From: Candidatus Roizmanbacteria bacterium
GTDB taxonomy: Bacteria > Patescibacteriota > Microgenomatia > UBA1406
NCBI GenBank assembly: GCA_024654535.1
Contig: JANLHL010000034.1
Span: 1-37,525, forward strand
Reading direction: 5' to 3'
Length of the DNA stretch: 37,525 bases
Each line of letters starts with the position of its first letter. Within the stretch, counting starts at the first letter, position 1. The notes below the pieces were generated by a model. The model did not search any database, was not told the DNA's origin, and saw only the letters and a list, made by a program, of their open reading frames with translations. A program made the position numbers and the translations under genes. Of this stretch, positions 8,464-18,863 are shown one piece after another.

Positions 8464-9564
8464 ATGTCTGACGCATTTGATAAGAACAATGCCGCGTGTC
8501 TACTTTTATCCTATTTTCCGGGGATAGGTCCGCACTTATACGATGAATTTATACGTATGTTCGGTGAGCCGCGTAATGTATTTGTTGCAAAAAGAAAAGA
8601 CCTTGAGCCGATTCTTGCTGGGCGTACAAATTCTTTTATGCGGTTTCGAGACACCTTTGATAGCGCAAAAACGATAAGCGAACTTAATGCTAAGGATATA
8701 AAGTATATAGCTCGCGCCAGCGACCTTTATCCAACCCAACTGACGACGATTGCGGATCCCCCGATTGGCTTGTTTTGTAAGGGAAATGTGTATATGTGGA
8801 ATGAGGTACCGTATTGTGCGATCGTTGGAAGTAGATTGCCTACTGATTATGGAATGCATGTAACTACCGACATTGTAAAAACTGCCGTTAAGTCGGGTAT
8901 CGGCGTTGTATCTGGGATGGCGCTTGGTATTGACGCACAAGCTCACCGCGCCACTCTCGATCTTCAGGGTAAAACAATTGCAGTTTTAGGGTGCGGTGTC
9001 GATATTGTATATCCGCAACAAAACAAATCTCTCTATGATCGAATCGTAGAAAAAGGAACGGTCATTTCAGAATTTCCTCCAGGAATGTTTGCAAAAAAGG
9101 GAATGTTTATTGCGAGGAATCGTATTGTTGCAGCCTTATCTAAAGTCGTTGTGTGTGTTGAAGGGAACGAACACTCGGGAGCACTTATCACTGCTCGCTA
9201 TGCGGCCGAACAGGGTAGAGATGTTGCTGCGGTACCAGGCTCTGTTTATAGCAATCTCTCGAAAGCGCCACACATACTTTTACGAGAGGGGGCATCGCTT
9301 TTATCAAAAGCAGAAGATATTCTAGAGCTATTTGGTAAATCAGAGCTTCTATACGAAGGGGCGGAAGCATTAGAGAGGAAATATACCGAATATGAAAAGC
9401 AGATATTAACATCTCTCGAAGTGGGAAGTTCTACAGACTATATTGTACGCACAAGTGGTTTATCGCTCGAAAAAGTAAGCACTTACCTATCAACTCTCGA
9501 GCTAGAGGGCATTATAAGTCGAAATGAAATGGGACAATGGATACGAACTCGCAACCCCTCTTAA
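8464..9564 (+). CDS. dprA: DNA-processing protein DprA
   Basis: AIVGSRLPTDYG, GVVSGMALGIDAQAHRATL, GKTIAVLGCGVDIVYPQQNKSLYDRI, RNRIVAALS, SGALITARYAAEQGRDVAAVPGS. Confidence 0.95.
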   Translation: MSDAFDKNNAACLLLSYFPGIGPHLYDEFIRMFGEPRNVFVAKRKDLEPILAGRTNSFMRFRDTFDSAKTISELNAKDIKYIARASDLYPTQLTTIADPPIGLFCKGNVYMWNEVPYCAIVGSRLPTDYGMHVTTDIVKTAVKSGIGVVSGMALGIDAQAHRATLDLQGKTIAVLGCGVDIVYPQQNKSLYDRIVEKGTVISEFPPGMFAKKGMFIARNRIVAALSKVVVCVEGNEHSGALITARYAAEQGRDVAAVPGSVYSNLSKAPHILLREGASLLSKAEDILELFGKSELLYEGAEALERKYTEYEKQILTSLEVGSSTDYIVRTSGLSLEKVSTYLSTLELEGIISRNEMGQWIRTRNPS

Positions 9565-10487
9565 TAATAACAGGCCAAACTGCAACTGGGAAAACCAACC
9601 GTGCACTATCACTTGCAAAGAAAATAGATGGAGAAATAGTATCTGCAGACTCACGACAGTCGTATAAGTATTTGGATATTATAAGCGGTAAAGATATTGA
9701 AGCAGACAACTTCACGAAAGTAACACAGATTGGCAATTTCACAATTGGGTACTATACAGTTCAGAATATACGGGTATGGCTTTATGATGTTGTCGATCCA
9801 AAACAACACTTTTCTTCGTACGATTGGGCTCTGTGCGCACGGGTAGTATTACCCATGCTTCGTAAGCGAAAAAAAACACCCATTATAGTTGGGGGCTCAT
9901 ATTTTTATATAAAAACGCTTATAGATGGGCTAACAAGTGCTTCGGCACCTAATTGGCAGTTACGAAGAGAGTTAGAAAACATGGCAGTCTATGATTTACA
10001 AAAAAAATTAAATGAAGCGCAACCTGAGATTTACGTAACAATGAATTCGTCTGATAGATACAACAAGCGTCGTTTAATACGGAAATTAGAGCAGGTCGTA
10101 ATACCGGACCAAGGGAATCCACTTGACCCACTACAAGGATATGCAATTCGGTGGGTTGGATTAATGCATTCAACAGACAGCGCACTACAGAAAGCAATAG
10201 ATTTGAGGGTTGTTGAGAGAATGAAACAAAGTGCACTCGAGGAGGTTTCACTCCTTATGAATATGGGCTATGTGAGAAATGATCCAGGAATGATGAGCAT
10301 CGGATATCAGCAACTATTAGCACATATCTGTACTGATCTCTCTCTCAACGAAGCGCTAGAGCAATGGATAGTAAAAGAACGACAATATGCAAAAAGACAG
10401 AAGACTGCCATAGTAAAAGATATACGTGTCCACATTTTTTCACCACAGGAAATAAATAACGACACGCTATTTAGTATGTTACAATAG
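9537..10487 (+). CDS. miaA: tRNA dimethylallyltransferase MiaA
   Basis: PLLIITGQTATGKTNRALSLAKKIDGEIVSADSRQSYKYLDIISGKD, PIIVGGSYFYIKTLIDGL, YAKRQKT; overlaps dprA by 28 nt. Confidence 0.9.
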   Translation: MDTNSQPLLIITGQTATGKTNRALSLAKKIDGEIVSADSRQSYKYLDIISGKDIEADNFTKVTQIGNFTIGYYTVQNIRVWLYDVVDPKQHFSSYDWALCARVVLPMLRKRKKTPIIVGGSYFYIKTLIDGLTSASAPNWQLRRELENMAVYDLQKKLNEAQPEIYVTMNSSDRYNKRRLIRKLEQVVIPDQGNPLDPLQGYAIRWVGLMHSTDSALQKAIDLRVVERMKQSALEEVSLLMNMGYVRNDPGMMSIGYQQLLAHICTDLSLNEALEQWIVKERQYAKRQKTAIVKDIRVHIFSPQEINNDTLFSMLQ

Positions 10488-10492
10488 AATGC

Positions 10493-11074
10493 ATGCCCAC
10501 TGTTTTGTCAGAAAAAGAAGAAGAACTAATTCAGTCAGTATTGCATAGGTTCAAAATTCTACCACTGATTGTTATCGTTCTTTTATTATTCTTTTCTATA
10601 CTTTTTGTTCGTGATTTAGCACAGCAGAGTGTTTTTGGCACAATATCGCAAAAATTACCATTCCCGGGAATTCTTCCAGACAACAAACTTTATCCTCTTA
10701 AGGCTTTCCGTGATAAGTTGTTGGTCTACACTACGCGCGATGCAATGAAGAAGGCACAGCTACTGCAGCACTTGTCAGATAAGCGTATTGCTTCTGCGGG
10801 GATGATGGATAATTGCGACAAGGCTACCTCGGTTGCTTTGCGGGCAGAGGAGGAATTGGGGGATGTAAAGAGGTCATTAGAGAAGGGCAGCAGTATGGGG
10901 AGTGAGCCAGAGGTTGGCTATATTATGAAAAGCAAGCAAGCACTGGCCGAACATAGAGTAGTGCTAACGAACATAAAAAAGAGATGCGGAAATAATGACA
11001 GCTTGAGGCGTGCTATGACTGAGAATAAGACTTATGAAGACTGGTTTTTGAGGGAACACTCCATCCAGCAATAA
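10493..11074 (+). CDS. DUF5667-like single-TM protein
   Basis: TM followed by LPFPGILPDNKLYPLKAFRDKLLVYTTRDAMKKAQLLQHLSDKRIASA, typical of DUF5667-type proteins. Confidence 0.65.
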   Translation: MPTVLSEKEEELIQSVLHRFKILPLIVIVLLLFFSILFVRDLAQQSVFGTISQKLPFPGILPDNKLYPLKAFRDKLLVYTTRDAMKKAQLLQHLSDKRIASAGMMDNCDKATSVALRAEEELGDVKRSLEKGSSMGSEPEVGYIMKSKQALAEHRVVLTNIKKRCGNNDSLRRAMTENKTYEDWFLREHSIQQ

Positions 11075-12197
11075 CACCTAAAAGCAATAACCCTTGCTGC
11101 TGAGTGAGGAGGTAATGATCGAATAGGGAAACAAAAATAAGAAGCAATACGAGAATTCGTGGTATTGAGGAGAAGATGCGAGTTATTGCATAAAGCATAA
11201 ATACTCCAACAATTTTCCATTCAGACAGAAACAATAATAGTGCATTATGAATAGGTTGATTGAACAAACCAGGGAAAGGTAGGGAGGAGCGAGGAATAAG
11301 ATAGTCACCGAGCAGAGGTAGCTGAAACAGTGTTTGTGTAATGTGCTCAACTCCATATCTCCACGTGTACAGACGTTCTGTAATACTTGTTTCACTGCCT
11401 TTCCATACGAATGTGATAACAACAAGAAGTATGAATATGCCTATCTTTACGAATTTACATCGCAGACAAGTTGTACGAAGCGCAGCATAGAGCATAAAAA
11501 TGCCGAGACCAATAGTTGCGATGCGGGAAAAAGAGAGTAGTACTAATGCAGAGGATGGGATCACTCCCCAATAAAAACCCTCAAGGAAAAGAACAGCGAG
11601 TGACATAAGATAAAATCCTCCCATGGTATTTGGATGTGAAAATGTACCATACGGTCTGATTATTTTTAATCCCTGAGCGCTTATAGAAGAAATGCCGGGG
11701 GTAGCACTAGTGTACAGACGTTCACCAAATAACCACCACAGACCTTGCATGCTTTCGCCATAATATAGTTGCACTATCGAAAGTGTACACATATAGATGG
11801 CACTTAATGCGAGTCCGGTCAGAAAAGCACGCCTCTCCCTACTTGAAGCTTGACTAAATATGAGTGCTACAAATACTATCTTTCCGTATTGAAGAACGCG
11901 ATATCCGAAGAGCAGCGAAAAATCACGCGACAACCACGAAACACCAAGTATTAATAATAAAACGACTATTCCTTTCGAGTATTTTTTTGTTTGGTTTCCT
12001 ATATTTTTCCATAAAAGTACAATAAGCAAAAGCAGTAGTGCGTCAGTCACGTAAAAAGTAGGTGAAAAGTAATCGACTCGTATGCCGTTGACGAAAGAAA
12101 AAGCTGGCCAAAAGTGTTTCCCGAGTTGAGTTGGTAAAAGTAGTCCAAATAGTATAAATAGTAAAATGCGCACGCTCTTTTTATAACGAGTGAACAT
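11013..12197 (-). CDS. O-antigen ligase-like polytopic membrane protein
   Basis: 394 aa with many TMs and a Wzy_C-like motif RPYGTFSHPNTMGGFYLMSLAVLF. Confidence 0.75.
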   Translation of the reverse strand: MFTRYKKSVRILLFILFGLLLPTQLGKHFWPAFSFVNGIRVDYFSPTFYVTDALLLLLIVLLWKNIGNQTKKYSKGIVVLLLILGVSWLSRDFSLLFGYRVLQYGKIVFVALIFSQASSRERRAFLTGLALSAIYMCTLSIVQLYYGESMQGLWWLFGERLYTSATPGISSISAQGLKIIRPYGTFSHPNTMGGFYLMSLAVLFLEGFYWGVIPSSALVLLSFSRIATIGLGIFMLYAALRTTCLRCKFVKIGIFILLVVITFVWKGSETSITERLYTWRYGVEHITQTLFQLPLLGDYLIPRSSLPFPGLFNQPIHNALLLFLSEWKIVGVFMLYAITRIFSSIPRILVLLLIFVSLFDHYLLTQQQGLLLLGVIAGWSVPSKTSLHKSYSQS

Positions 12198-12219
12198 AGC
12201 GCCATTGTAGCAAAATGTC

Positions 12220-12246
12220 TTGACACTAATTATTCTATGTTATAAT
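12220..12246 (+). promoter_or_regulatory. Putative promoter for the TM/TPR gene
   Basis: TTGACA (12220-12225) - 15 nt - TATAAT (12241-12246). Confidence 0.55.
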
Positions 12247-12270
12247 CAAGTATTACAAACCCATACAAAC

Positions 12271-13740
12271 ATGAACACATCAAACACAACCCCTCTCCGT
12301 AAGGAGCAAGCGGTGATGGAACTTTTTAAAGAATCTTGGGAATCTTTATCTAAGCACGCACTTTCATTTGTGCTTTTAAGTCTTATTCCAGTAGCGTCGT
12401 TTGTTGGGTTGAGTATAGTAGTATTCATACTATTGTATAGCATAGGTTTTAATTTCGAATTTTTCCGCTCGATGCTCAATTCTGACTCAGCACTTCAGTC
12501 TATAAAAGCATGGCAGTGGGTTCTTGCAGGAAGCATATCGTTGTTTAGTATGATAGCGTTTGTCGTCGTTAGTGCAGTTTCGCGCATTGGCATGGTCATA
12601 GTCGCAGGAGACCAGGCATCGAGCGTGTCTGAAGCTATGAAAAAAGGCCTTGGCAGAATAGTTCCATTAATAGTGACTGGGATATGTACGAGTCTGCTTT
12701 TGTTCGGTTCTTTTTTCGTATTTATGATTCCAGTATTCATAATTGGCTTTTTTTTCATATTTGTACAATTTGAGGTTATATTGAATGGCAAGAATCTGGG
12801 TGGTGCAATAAAAAGAAGCGTATCTTTGGTCGCAAGAAATTTTGGTTACGTATTCACTCGTGTATTTATCTATCTAGTTATTATGATTTTTTTAAACGTA
12901 TTTATTCCAAGAATATTACTCAAAGCAGAGCCGGCAACGGGCATGTACGTTGCTGTATATTCGCTATTTGTAGGGTTAGTTCTTAGTTGGTATGCCTTAC
13001 TTTATTTTGTGAAGATGTACATGCATATCAAGGATCAGCAAGAAGAGGTGAGTACGGCGTGGGTATATATAATTAGCTTTTTAGGTTGGCTTATTCTGTT
13101 TGTTGTTAGCATGCTTGGCTATAAAGTATTTGGTAAAACGATACAAGAAAAAATGAATTCTGGGACCACAGCTGCACAAACTGCTACCTTAGGAGAGCAA
13201 AAATATATAGACGAGTCGCAAAAACTATTTGATGAAATGCGTATCGCCGACGAAAAGAGTACAGGTTTGAGTGATGATGAAATTATTGCAAAGGTCAGTG
13301 CGTTGAACGACAAGAATATTGCGGTACTTAAGGAAGGTGTGAAGAAATATCCTAAGAGTGCAAAAATATGGTACCAATTGGGAAATGCACACACGTGGAG
13401 AAGTAATAGTGGGACTTTAGAAGATGGACTAGCTGCATATAGAAAAGCTGAAAAGCTGGAGCCGAAAAATGTTCCATATATAAACGGTGTTGGCGATATG
13501 TTGATACTTATGGGCAAAAACGAAGAGGCGGTACTGCAATTACAAAAGAGTTTACGTCTTACAAAAAAATCTGGTTTTGCTTATTTGAGTCTTGCGCAGG
13601 CATATCGAAATATGAAGCTGTATAGCGAGGCACGGAAGAATTATAAGCTCTCGATAGATGTATTTACGTCAGAAAATAGCAAAGGTACATTCGATGCGCG
13701 CATACTTCAAGCACAACGTGAAATGGCGGCTCTGCCATAA
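12271..13740 (+). CDS. Polytopic membrane protein with C-terminal TPR repeats
   Basis: Six or so hydrophobic helices, then TPR-like KSAKIWYQLGNAHTWRS...GLAAYRKAEKLEPKNVPYINGVGDMLILMGKNEEAVLQLQKSL; start at MNTSNTT. Confidence 0.7.
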   Translation: MNTSNTTPLRKEQAVMELFKESWESLSKHALSFVLLSLIPVASFVGLSIVVFILLYSIGFNFEFFRSMLNSDSALQSIKAWQWVLAGSISLFSMIAFVVVSAVSRIGMVIVAGDQASSVSEAMKKGLGRIVPLIVTGICTSLLLFGSFFVFMIPVFIIGFFFIFVQFEVILNGKNLGGAIKRSVSLVARNFGYVFTRVFIYLVIMIFLNVFIPRILLKAEPATGMYVAVYSLFVGLVLSWYALLYFVKMYMHIKDQQEEVSTAWVYIISFLGWLILFVVSMLGYKVFGKTIQEKMNSGTTAAQTATLGEQKYIDESQKLFDEMRIADEKSTGLSDDEIIAKVSALNDKNIAVLKEGVKKYPKSAKIWYQLGNAHTWRSNSGTLEDGLAAYRKAEKLEPKNVPYINGVGDMLILMGKNEEAVLQLQKSLRLTKKSGFAYLSLAQAYRNMKLYSEARKNYKLSIDVFTSENSKGTFDARILQAQREMAALP

Positions 13741-13767
13741 GGGAAAATATATAATCCTGAAACGTAT

Positions 13768-15600
13768 TTATTCAAATCGAGCGTATATTCTACGAATACC
13801 TTTTCCCACAGACTCTTGTTTATAGATGTGGAGCTTGGGAGGTAGTTCGGATAAGTTCGAAATATGAGGTCCCCCACAAAATTCTTTACTGAATGCGTGG
13901 TCGATGTCGTTTCCAATAAAATATACCTTGACCGTATCAGTATATTTTTCTTTGAAAAAATGGAGTGCACCGCTTTTTTCTGCTTTTTCTTTTGGCATCA
14001 TAACGAATTGAACTGGAAGTACTTGTGCAATGGTGGTATTTATCAATTGTTCTGTTTGAAGCAGTTGTTTATCAGTTAGTTTGTCTGTGTGGGAAAAGTC
14101 AAACCGTAGACGGTCTTTTGTGATATTGCTTCCATATTGTTGAACGTGTGTACCAAGTGTTCGACGAAGTGCTTCATGAAGCAGGTGAGTGGTGGTATGA
14201 TACTGTACAACTTGTTCACTATGATCTGCGAGTCCACCCTTAAATTTGGCCTCTGCCCCTTTGCGAGATAATGTTTGATGCTCTTTTATTTTTTCATCAT
14301 AGAGTACATGAAATTTCTTTACTTGTGCTGTGCTTAGAACATTCTGTTCTTGAAAAAATTCTTGTGTCATTTCTGGAGGCGTTCCTATAGATTGATAGAG
14401 GTCGAATGCAATCTGAGATGCAGTTATCTCATCTTTAGGGATGTTGCCATCCTGGAACATTTTTTGTAGTTGTTTTTCTGATTGATCTAACACGGTTGCA
14501 AATTTTGCTTCCTCCAGTGCAAACATCTTTTGAATTGAAGCCACTTGTGCAGGAAGTCCTGAGTACATCCAAGAGAACATATCAGCAACGGTTTGAACTA
14601 GCTGTACAGATACATCGTGGGTTATCTTAAGATTCCGTCCAAAACGAACAATCCGTCGTAGGTATCGTCGCAATACATATCCTTGATCTTTGTTTGAAGC
14701 AATTACACCATCCATAGCAAGGAACGTTGCCGCACGAATATGATCGGCAAGCACACGCATAGAGGTTGTAACTTTTTTCGATTCAAGATATCTTATTCCA
14801 CTAGCATCTTGAATTCGTTGTATAAGGGGCCAGAAATTGTCCGTTTCGAATATATCGTTTTTATTCTGAATAACCATCGCAATCCGTTCAAACCCTCCTC
14901 CAAAGTCTACGTTTTTTTGTGATAGCTCTTCCCATCCATCTTTGATGCGTTTAAATTGCAGAAATACCGAGTTTCCAATCTCAAGAAAGTCATCTTCATT
15001 ATCTTTAGGATTTTTTCCTTTTTCTTGTCCGACTTTTCCTATATAGTAAAATATTTCACTATCGGTCCCACCTAGTTCACCAATCGCATCTCCCCGCTGC
15101 CACCAGTTGCCATCTTTGCCATAAGCAAAGATCCGTTCATTTTCACGTGCCTCTATACCATATTTTTTAAACACTTTTTTGATTATGGTTATGGACTCTG
15201 TATCTCTTGGCGAATCTTTGTCACCTTCAAACACGGTGGCAAACAATCTGTATGGATCAAGCCCAAGTTCTTCTATAAAAAATTCATATATCCAAGGCAA
15301 CTGTTCTTGTTTAAAGTAGTCTCCCAAGCTCCAGTTGCCAATCATGTGGAAAACCGTAGTATGACGGTTATCACCAACTTCTTCTAAGTCAAAAAATCGA
15401 ACAGCACGCTGAATACTCACAAGTCTATTTCCCAATGGATGAGGCTCACCAGAAAGATATGGAACAAGCGGAAACATGCCCGAATTCACGAATAACAAAC
15501 TAGGGTCATTTTCTGGCACCAAAGAAATATTTGGAATTATTGCATGTCCTCGCTTAACATAGAAACGTATGTATCGTTGTAATATCTCTTCTGATGTCAT
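13768..15600 (-). CDS. alaS: Alanyl-tRNA synthetase, short form without C-Ala
   Basis: Class II core (NDPSLLFVNSGMFPLVPYLSGEPHP...NRLVSIQRAVR...DNRHTTVFHMIGNWSLGDYFK), editing motifs HTTTHLLH and CGGPH; ends shortly after CGGPH. Start MTSEE (15600) favoured by TACAAT 7 nt upstream. Confidence 0.92.
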   Translation of the reverse strand: MTSEEILQRYIRFYVKRGHAIIPNISLVPENDPSLLFVNSGMFPLVPYLSGEPHPLGNRLVSIQRAVRFFDLEEVGDNRHTTVFHMIGNWSLGDYFKQEQLPWIYEFFIEELGLDPYRLFATVFEGDKDSPRDTESITIIKKVFKKYGIEARENERIFAYGKDGNWWQRGDAIGELGGTDSEIFYYIGKVGQEKGKNPKDNEDDFLEIGNSVFLQFKRIKDGWEELSQKNVDFGGGFERIAMVIQNKNDIFETDNFWPLIQRIQDASGIRYLESKKVTTSMRVLADHIRAATFLAMDGVIASNKDQGYVLRRYLRRIVRFGRNLKITHDVSVQLVQTVADMFSWMYSGLPAQVASIQKMFALEEAKFATVLDQSEKQLQKMFQDGNIPKDEITASQIAFDLYQSIGTPPEMTQEFFQEQNVLSTAQVKKFHVLYDEKIKEHQTLSRKGAEAKFKGGLADHSEQVVQYHTTTHLLHEALRRTLGTHVQQYGSNITKDRLRFDFSHTDKLTDKQLLQTEQLINTTIAQVLPVQFVMMPKEKAEKSGALHFFKEKYTDTVKVYFIGNDIDHAFSKEFCGGPHISNLSELPPKLHIYKQESVGKGIRRIYARFE

Positions 15601-15657
15601 AAAGGGCATTGTATCACGTATTAGAGCGAAATTTCTATACCTCTCTTTCCATATTGG

Positions 15658-15663
15658 TATAAT
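15658..15663 (+). promoter_or_regulatory. Extended -10 box (TGGTATAAT) upstream of the ATP-grasp gene
   Basis: TATAAT at 15658-15663, 8 nt before ATG 15672. Confidence 0.6.
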
Positions 15664-15671
15664 CCCTATCT

Positions 15672-16670
15672 ATGGAAACAGCAGCGGTCTTATTGTTTAA
15701 AAAAATCGCAAAAGAACTAGGGCATACATTTGTTTTGGAACCACATTACAACCAAGCTGGTTATATCGAGAATGCGCAAAAAAGACGAATATATTTTCGA
15801 AATAATACACTCGATGTTAATACCTATGGTGCTATAAGAATAGCGAAAGATAAAGAATATTGTCGATATTTTTTACGAAAGTTTGGCTTCACAACTGCTC
15901 ATGGTACAAGTTTTTTCAATGAGCGATTAAATAGTGTTTTGAGCGAAAAACGTACCGTAGATTACGGTTATGACTTTGCACGAAAAATCGGATTTCCCGT
16001 CGTCGTGAAGCCTAATAGTAGTAGCCAGGGAAGATATGTGTTTAAGGCGTATACAAAGCAAGAATTTTATATGTATTCCCAACTCATACTGACAAAGACC
16101 TCGGTTGCAGTAGTTGAACGATGGTACCCGTATCATGATGTACGAATAGTTGTTTTTGATGGAAAAATGTATGCTGCCTATATGAGAAAACCACTTTCTG
16201 TGGTAGGGAATGGGATAGACTCGCTTCAGGTATTATTAGAGAAAAAGGCTCGTGCAATACTTGAAGAAAAGAATTTGCAAAGTATTCCCAAGCTATGGGA
16301 AGACGTACGTCTTTTAGAAAAGCTGAAACACGACAATAGGAGTATATATTCTATTCCAAAGGTAAATGAAAAAATAATTCTCTTGGAAAACGCCAATTTA
16401 TCGGCAGGTGGAGAAGCGATTGACGTAACCGAAACCATTCATAGGAGTTTTTGCGATATTGCCGTTGAGGCTGCAAAAAATTTAAATTTGCGGATTGCGG
16501 GTATAGATATTTTGGCAAAAGATATGACAAAATCAGCGAGAGAGTATGTCGTCTTAGAGGTGAACGGTAGTCCTGGGTTAGAAAACTACATGCGCTTATC
16601 GACCAGCGCTTATCAGAGAGCAAAGCAACTGTATACAGACGTGATAAAAAAATTATGCGGCAAAACGTAA
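15672..16670 (+). CDS. ATP-grasp family protein (RimK/cyanophycin synthetase-like)
   Basis: FPVVVKPNSSSQGRYVFKA, VVERWYPYHDVRIVVFDGKMYAAYMRKPLSVVGNGIDSLQVLL, GIDILAKD...YVVLEVNGSPGLENY. Confidence 0.85.
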   Translation: METAAVLLFKKIAKELGHTFVLEPHYNQAGYIENAQKRRIYFRNNTLDVNTYGAIRIAKDKEYCRYFLRKFGFTTAHGTSFFNERLNSVLSEKRTVDYGYDFARKIGFPVVVKPNSSSQGRYVFKAYTKQEFYMYSQLILTKTSVAVVERWYPYHDVRIVVFDGKMYAAYMRKPLSVVGNGIDSLQVLLEKKARAILEEKNLQSIPKLWEDVRLLEKLKHDNRSIYSIPKVNEKIILLENANLSAGGEAIDVTETIHRSFCDIAVEAAKNLNLRIAGIDILAKDMTKSAREYVVLEVNGSPGLENYMRLSTSAYQRAKQLYTDVIKKLCGKT

Positions 16671-16677
16671 CGCGTAT

Positions 16678-17073
16678 TTATCGATTTAAGTACGTAATAG
16701 TCAGCTGCAACACGGTTGCGAACGAAACCCACAGCAGATAGGGAATATTGGCATAGACGACCCAGCGCATATGAGGCCAGACAGCGATAAAACTCCACAC
16801 TATTGTTATCAATACCAACACAATATCTAGGGCGGCAAGTGCGTTACTTCTCAAACCAAACTGTAGTGGCGTAAAGGCAATGTTGAAAAGTACGTTGAGC
16901 ACAAACGGTAAGGCGATAATCCACGACAGTTTTCCAGTAAACGCTTTATAGAATACTGTGCCAAACGTAGTAATGATTATTGCATACAATACGCTCCAAA
17001 CTGGCCCAAAAAGCCAATTCGGTGGGGCCCAGGAAGGCTTTATAAGCTGTGCATACCATGAATATGTTTCCAT
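16678..17073 (-). CDS. TspO/MBR family protein
   Basis: WYAQLIKPSWAPPNWLFGPVWSVLYAII, five TMs, PHMRWVVYANIPYLLWVSFATVLQLTI. Confidence 0.92.
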   Translation of the reverse strand: METYSWYAQLIKPSWAPPNWLFGPVWSVLYAIIITTFGTVFYKAFTGKLSWIIALPFVLNVLFNIAFTPLQFGLRSNALAALDIVLVLITIVWSFIAVWPHMRWVVYANIPYLLWVSFATVLQLTITYLNR

Positions 17074-17110
17074 ATAAATGTAGTATACGAAAAACAGAGC
17101 ATATACGCTA

Positions 17111-17881
17111 CTATTGTTCTTTCAGCGGAGGAAGTGGAAAAAATATACTTGTTTTCGTTTTATACTTCTGAAAATCTGCGCGTTTTGAATATTTCTTTTC
17201 GAGTAGTGGAACACCAGATACAAACAAAATCAGGAAGGTAATTGTCAGAGGACCTAATAAACCTAATACTAAATATTGTCCGTTGAGTGACACGAGCCAA
17301 ATACCCCACCACTGTGTAACTTCGCCAAAATAGTTTGGGTGACGGCTATACTTCCACAGACCTGATTGTAAAATTTTACCCTTATTTTTCACATTTTGTC
17401 GAAAAACCTTCAGTTGGTTGTCGGCCGTAGACTCAAAGAAAAAACCGATACCCCAAACAACTATCCCGATTATATTCACAAAGGAGAGGGCTGTTTGTGC
17501 GCCGTTGTTCGAAAGTAGTATAGGTAGTGCAATAATAAACATGAATATTCCTTGTAGGATATATACCTGAAGGTAAGAGCGTATGAATACCAACCTTCCC
17601 CAATCTGTACGCCAATTTTTATATCGAAAGTCTTCGGGTTTATTTCTATTTCTTAATAAAATATGCCCAGCTAATCGAATTCCCCATATACTTACCAAAA
17701 TACAGAGTATTAAACCACGTAGTGAAATCGTAGTTTGAGTTAGTGAGAGCCAAGACAAAAAAATGAAGCCAATTCCCCATGCAATATCTGCTACATCATT
17801 CCGTTTTAAATAGAGAGATAGCATGAACCACGCGTTCATATACAGAAATAATGAAATGATGAGAACACTCACATAACTCAT
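17111..17881 (-). CDS. DUF1295-like (steroid 5-alpha-reductase/isoprenylcysteine methyltransferase-like) membrane protein
   Basis: [44 protein letters not shown] overlap with upstream gene. Confidence 0.85.
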   Translation of the reverse strand: MSYVSVLIISLFLYMNAWFMLSLYLKRNDVADIAWGIGFIFLSWLSLTQTTISLRGLILCILVSIWGIRLAGHILLRNRNKPEDFRYKNWRTDWGRLVFIRSYLQVYILQGIFMFIIALPILLSNNGAQTALSFVNIIGIVVWGIGFFFESTADNQLKVFRQNVKNKGKILQSGLWKYSRHPNYFGEVTQWWGIWLVSLNGQYLVLGLLGPLTITFLILFVSGVPLLEKKYSKRADFQKYKTKTSIFFPLPPLKEQ

Positions 17882-18276
17882 AGATGCATAGTTTGTGCAA
17901 TCCAGTAAGTAATAGCAGAAACAGACGCTGCTAAGGTTGTGCCCCATACAAGGTCGACTACCGTTACTAAAAGTGGCCACTGCTTCAGTGTTGCTAGGTT
18001 TGTTAAGTCATACGTAGCATAGGTAATGAGACCAAATAGAGCACCATACGCAAGAGCATAAAATATGGACTTTTTTTCCATGGCTGGAGCAATAATAAAG
18101 ATAACGAGTCCACCAACAAAAAGAAGGTAAAACAGAATTGCTGGGGTCCAACTTATTGGATCCTTCATTAAAAAACCGAGTTGTTGAGCATAAAATTTAC
18201 GTGCAATTAACCCCAACCACAACATGTCTATACCAAAGAAAACGAGAAAGGTAGTGAAATATAATTTTAAGAACAT
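17878..18276 (-). CDS. DUF2177-like membrane protein
   Basis: [39 protein letters not shown]...[40 protein letters not shown]. Confidence 0.85.
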   Translation of the reverse strand: MFLKLYFTTFLVFFGIDMLWLGLIARKFYAQQLGFLMKDPISWTPAILFYLLFVGGLVIFIIAPAMEKKSIFYALAYGALFGLITYATYDLTNLATLKQWPLLVTVVDLVWGTTLAASVSAITYWIAQTMHL

Positions 18277-18299
18277 ACTGTCATTGTAGCATGTGAATA

Positions 18300-18863
18300 T
18301 TATTTTAGGTATTCTAATATGAATACAATTTGCCAAAAATACAAAAGCGATACGCACAGTATCTGTACAAAAACGTTCAACTTTTTCATAAATAAATACC
18401 AAAAAGCTATAACTATCGAAGTGGCTGAAATCAAACTTGTACATACTATAAAGAGCGTGTCTTTTGTCAGTAACGCCAATAAAACTTGATCAATTCCCCA
18501 AAGAGATCCGTAGCTATATACAAGAACGAGATGAGGAATTCTGTACTTTCCCTCTGTAAAATAGGCGAGCAGCCCAAAAAAAAATACAGATAGGATTAAA
18601 GTAAGTCCAAGAAAAGAAATGACTGGTATTTGCAAACAGTACATTAGATACCACAAAAAGCCTAAATCTAAAGCTGCTTTTACTAGAAAATTAAGTTGGA
18701 ATATAGCCCTATGTGTACTTTTTTCAAGAAGAAGAATAGATTTTGAAATAGTACTTTTAGAAAACGTAAAGCCTCGCGTTTTTTTGATGAGCAACAACGC
18801 TACCAAAGAAAATAGAGGGGTTGAAATGAGGCCAGTATATTTAAATATTTCTGGTGGGATCAT
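18300..18863 (-). CDS. Hypothetical polytopic membrane protein
   Basis: 187 aa, multiple TMs; 4-nt overlap with the upstream YecM-like gene. Confidence 0.6.
   Translation of the reverse strand: MIPPEIFKYTGLISTPLFSLVALLLIKKTRGFTFSKSTISKSILLLEKSTHRAIFQLNFLVKAALDLGFLWYLMYCLQIPVISFLGLTLILSVFFFGLLAYFTEGKYRIPHLVLVYSYGSLWGIDQVLLALLTKDTLFIVCTSLISATSIVIAFWYLFMKKLNVFVQILCVSLLYFWQIVFILEYLK

Noticed and set aside
8536-8946. 136-aa ORF antisense to dprA
   Set aside because: dprA is unambiguous on the plus strand; the antisense ORF has no recognisable domain.
13119-13517. 132-aa ORF antisense to the TM/TPR gene
   Set aside because: The TPR-coding strand is clearly the real one; shadow ORF.
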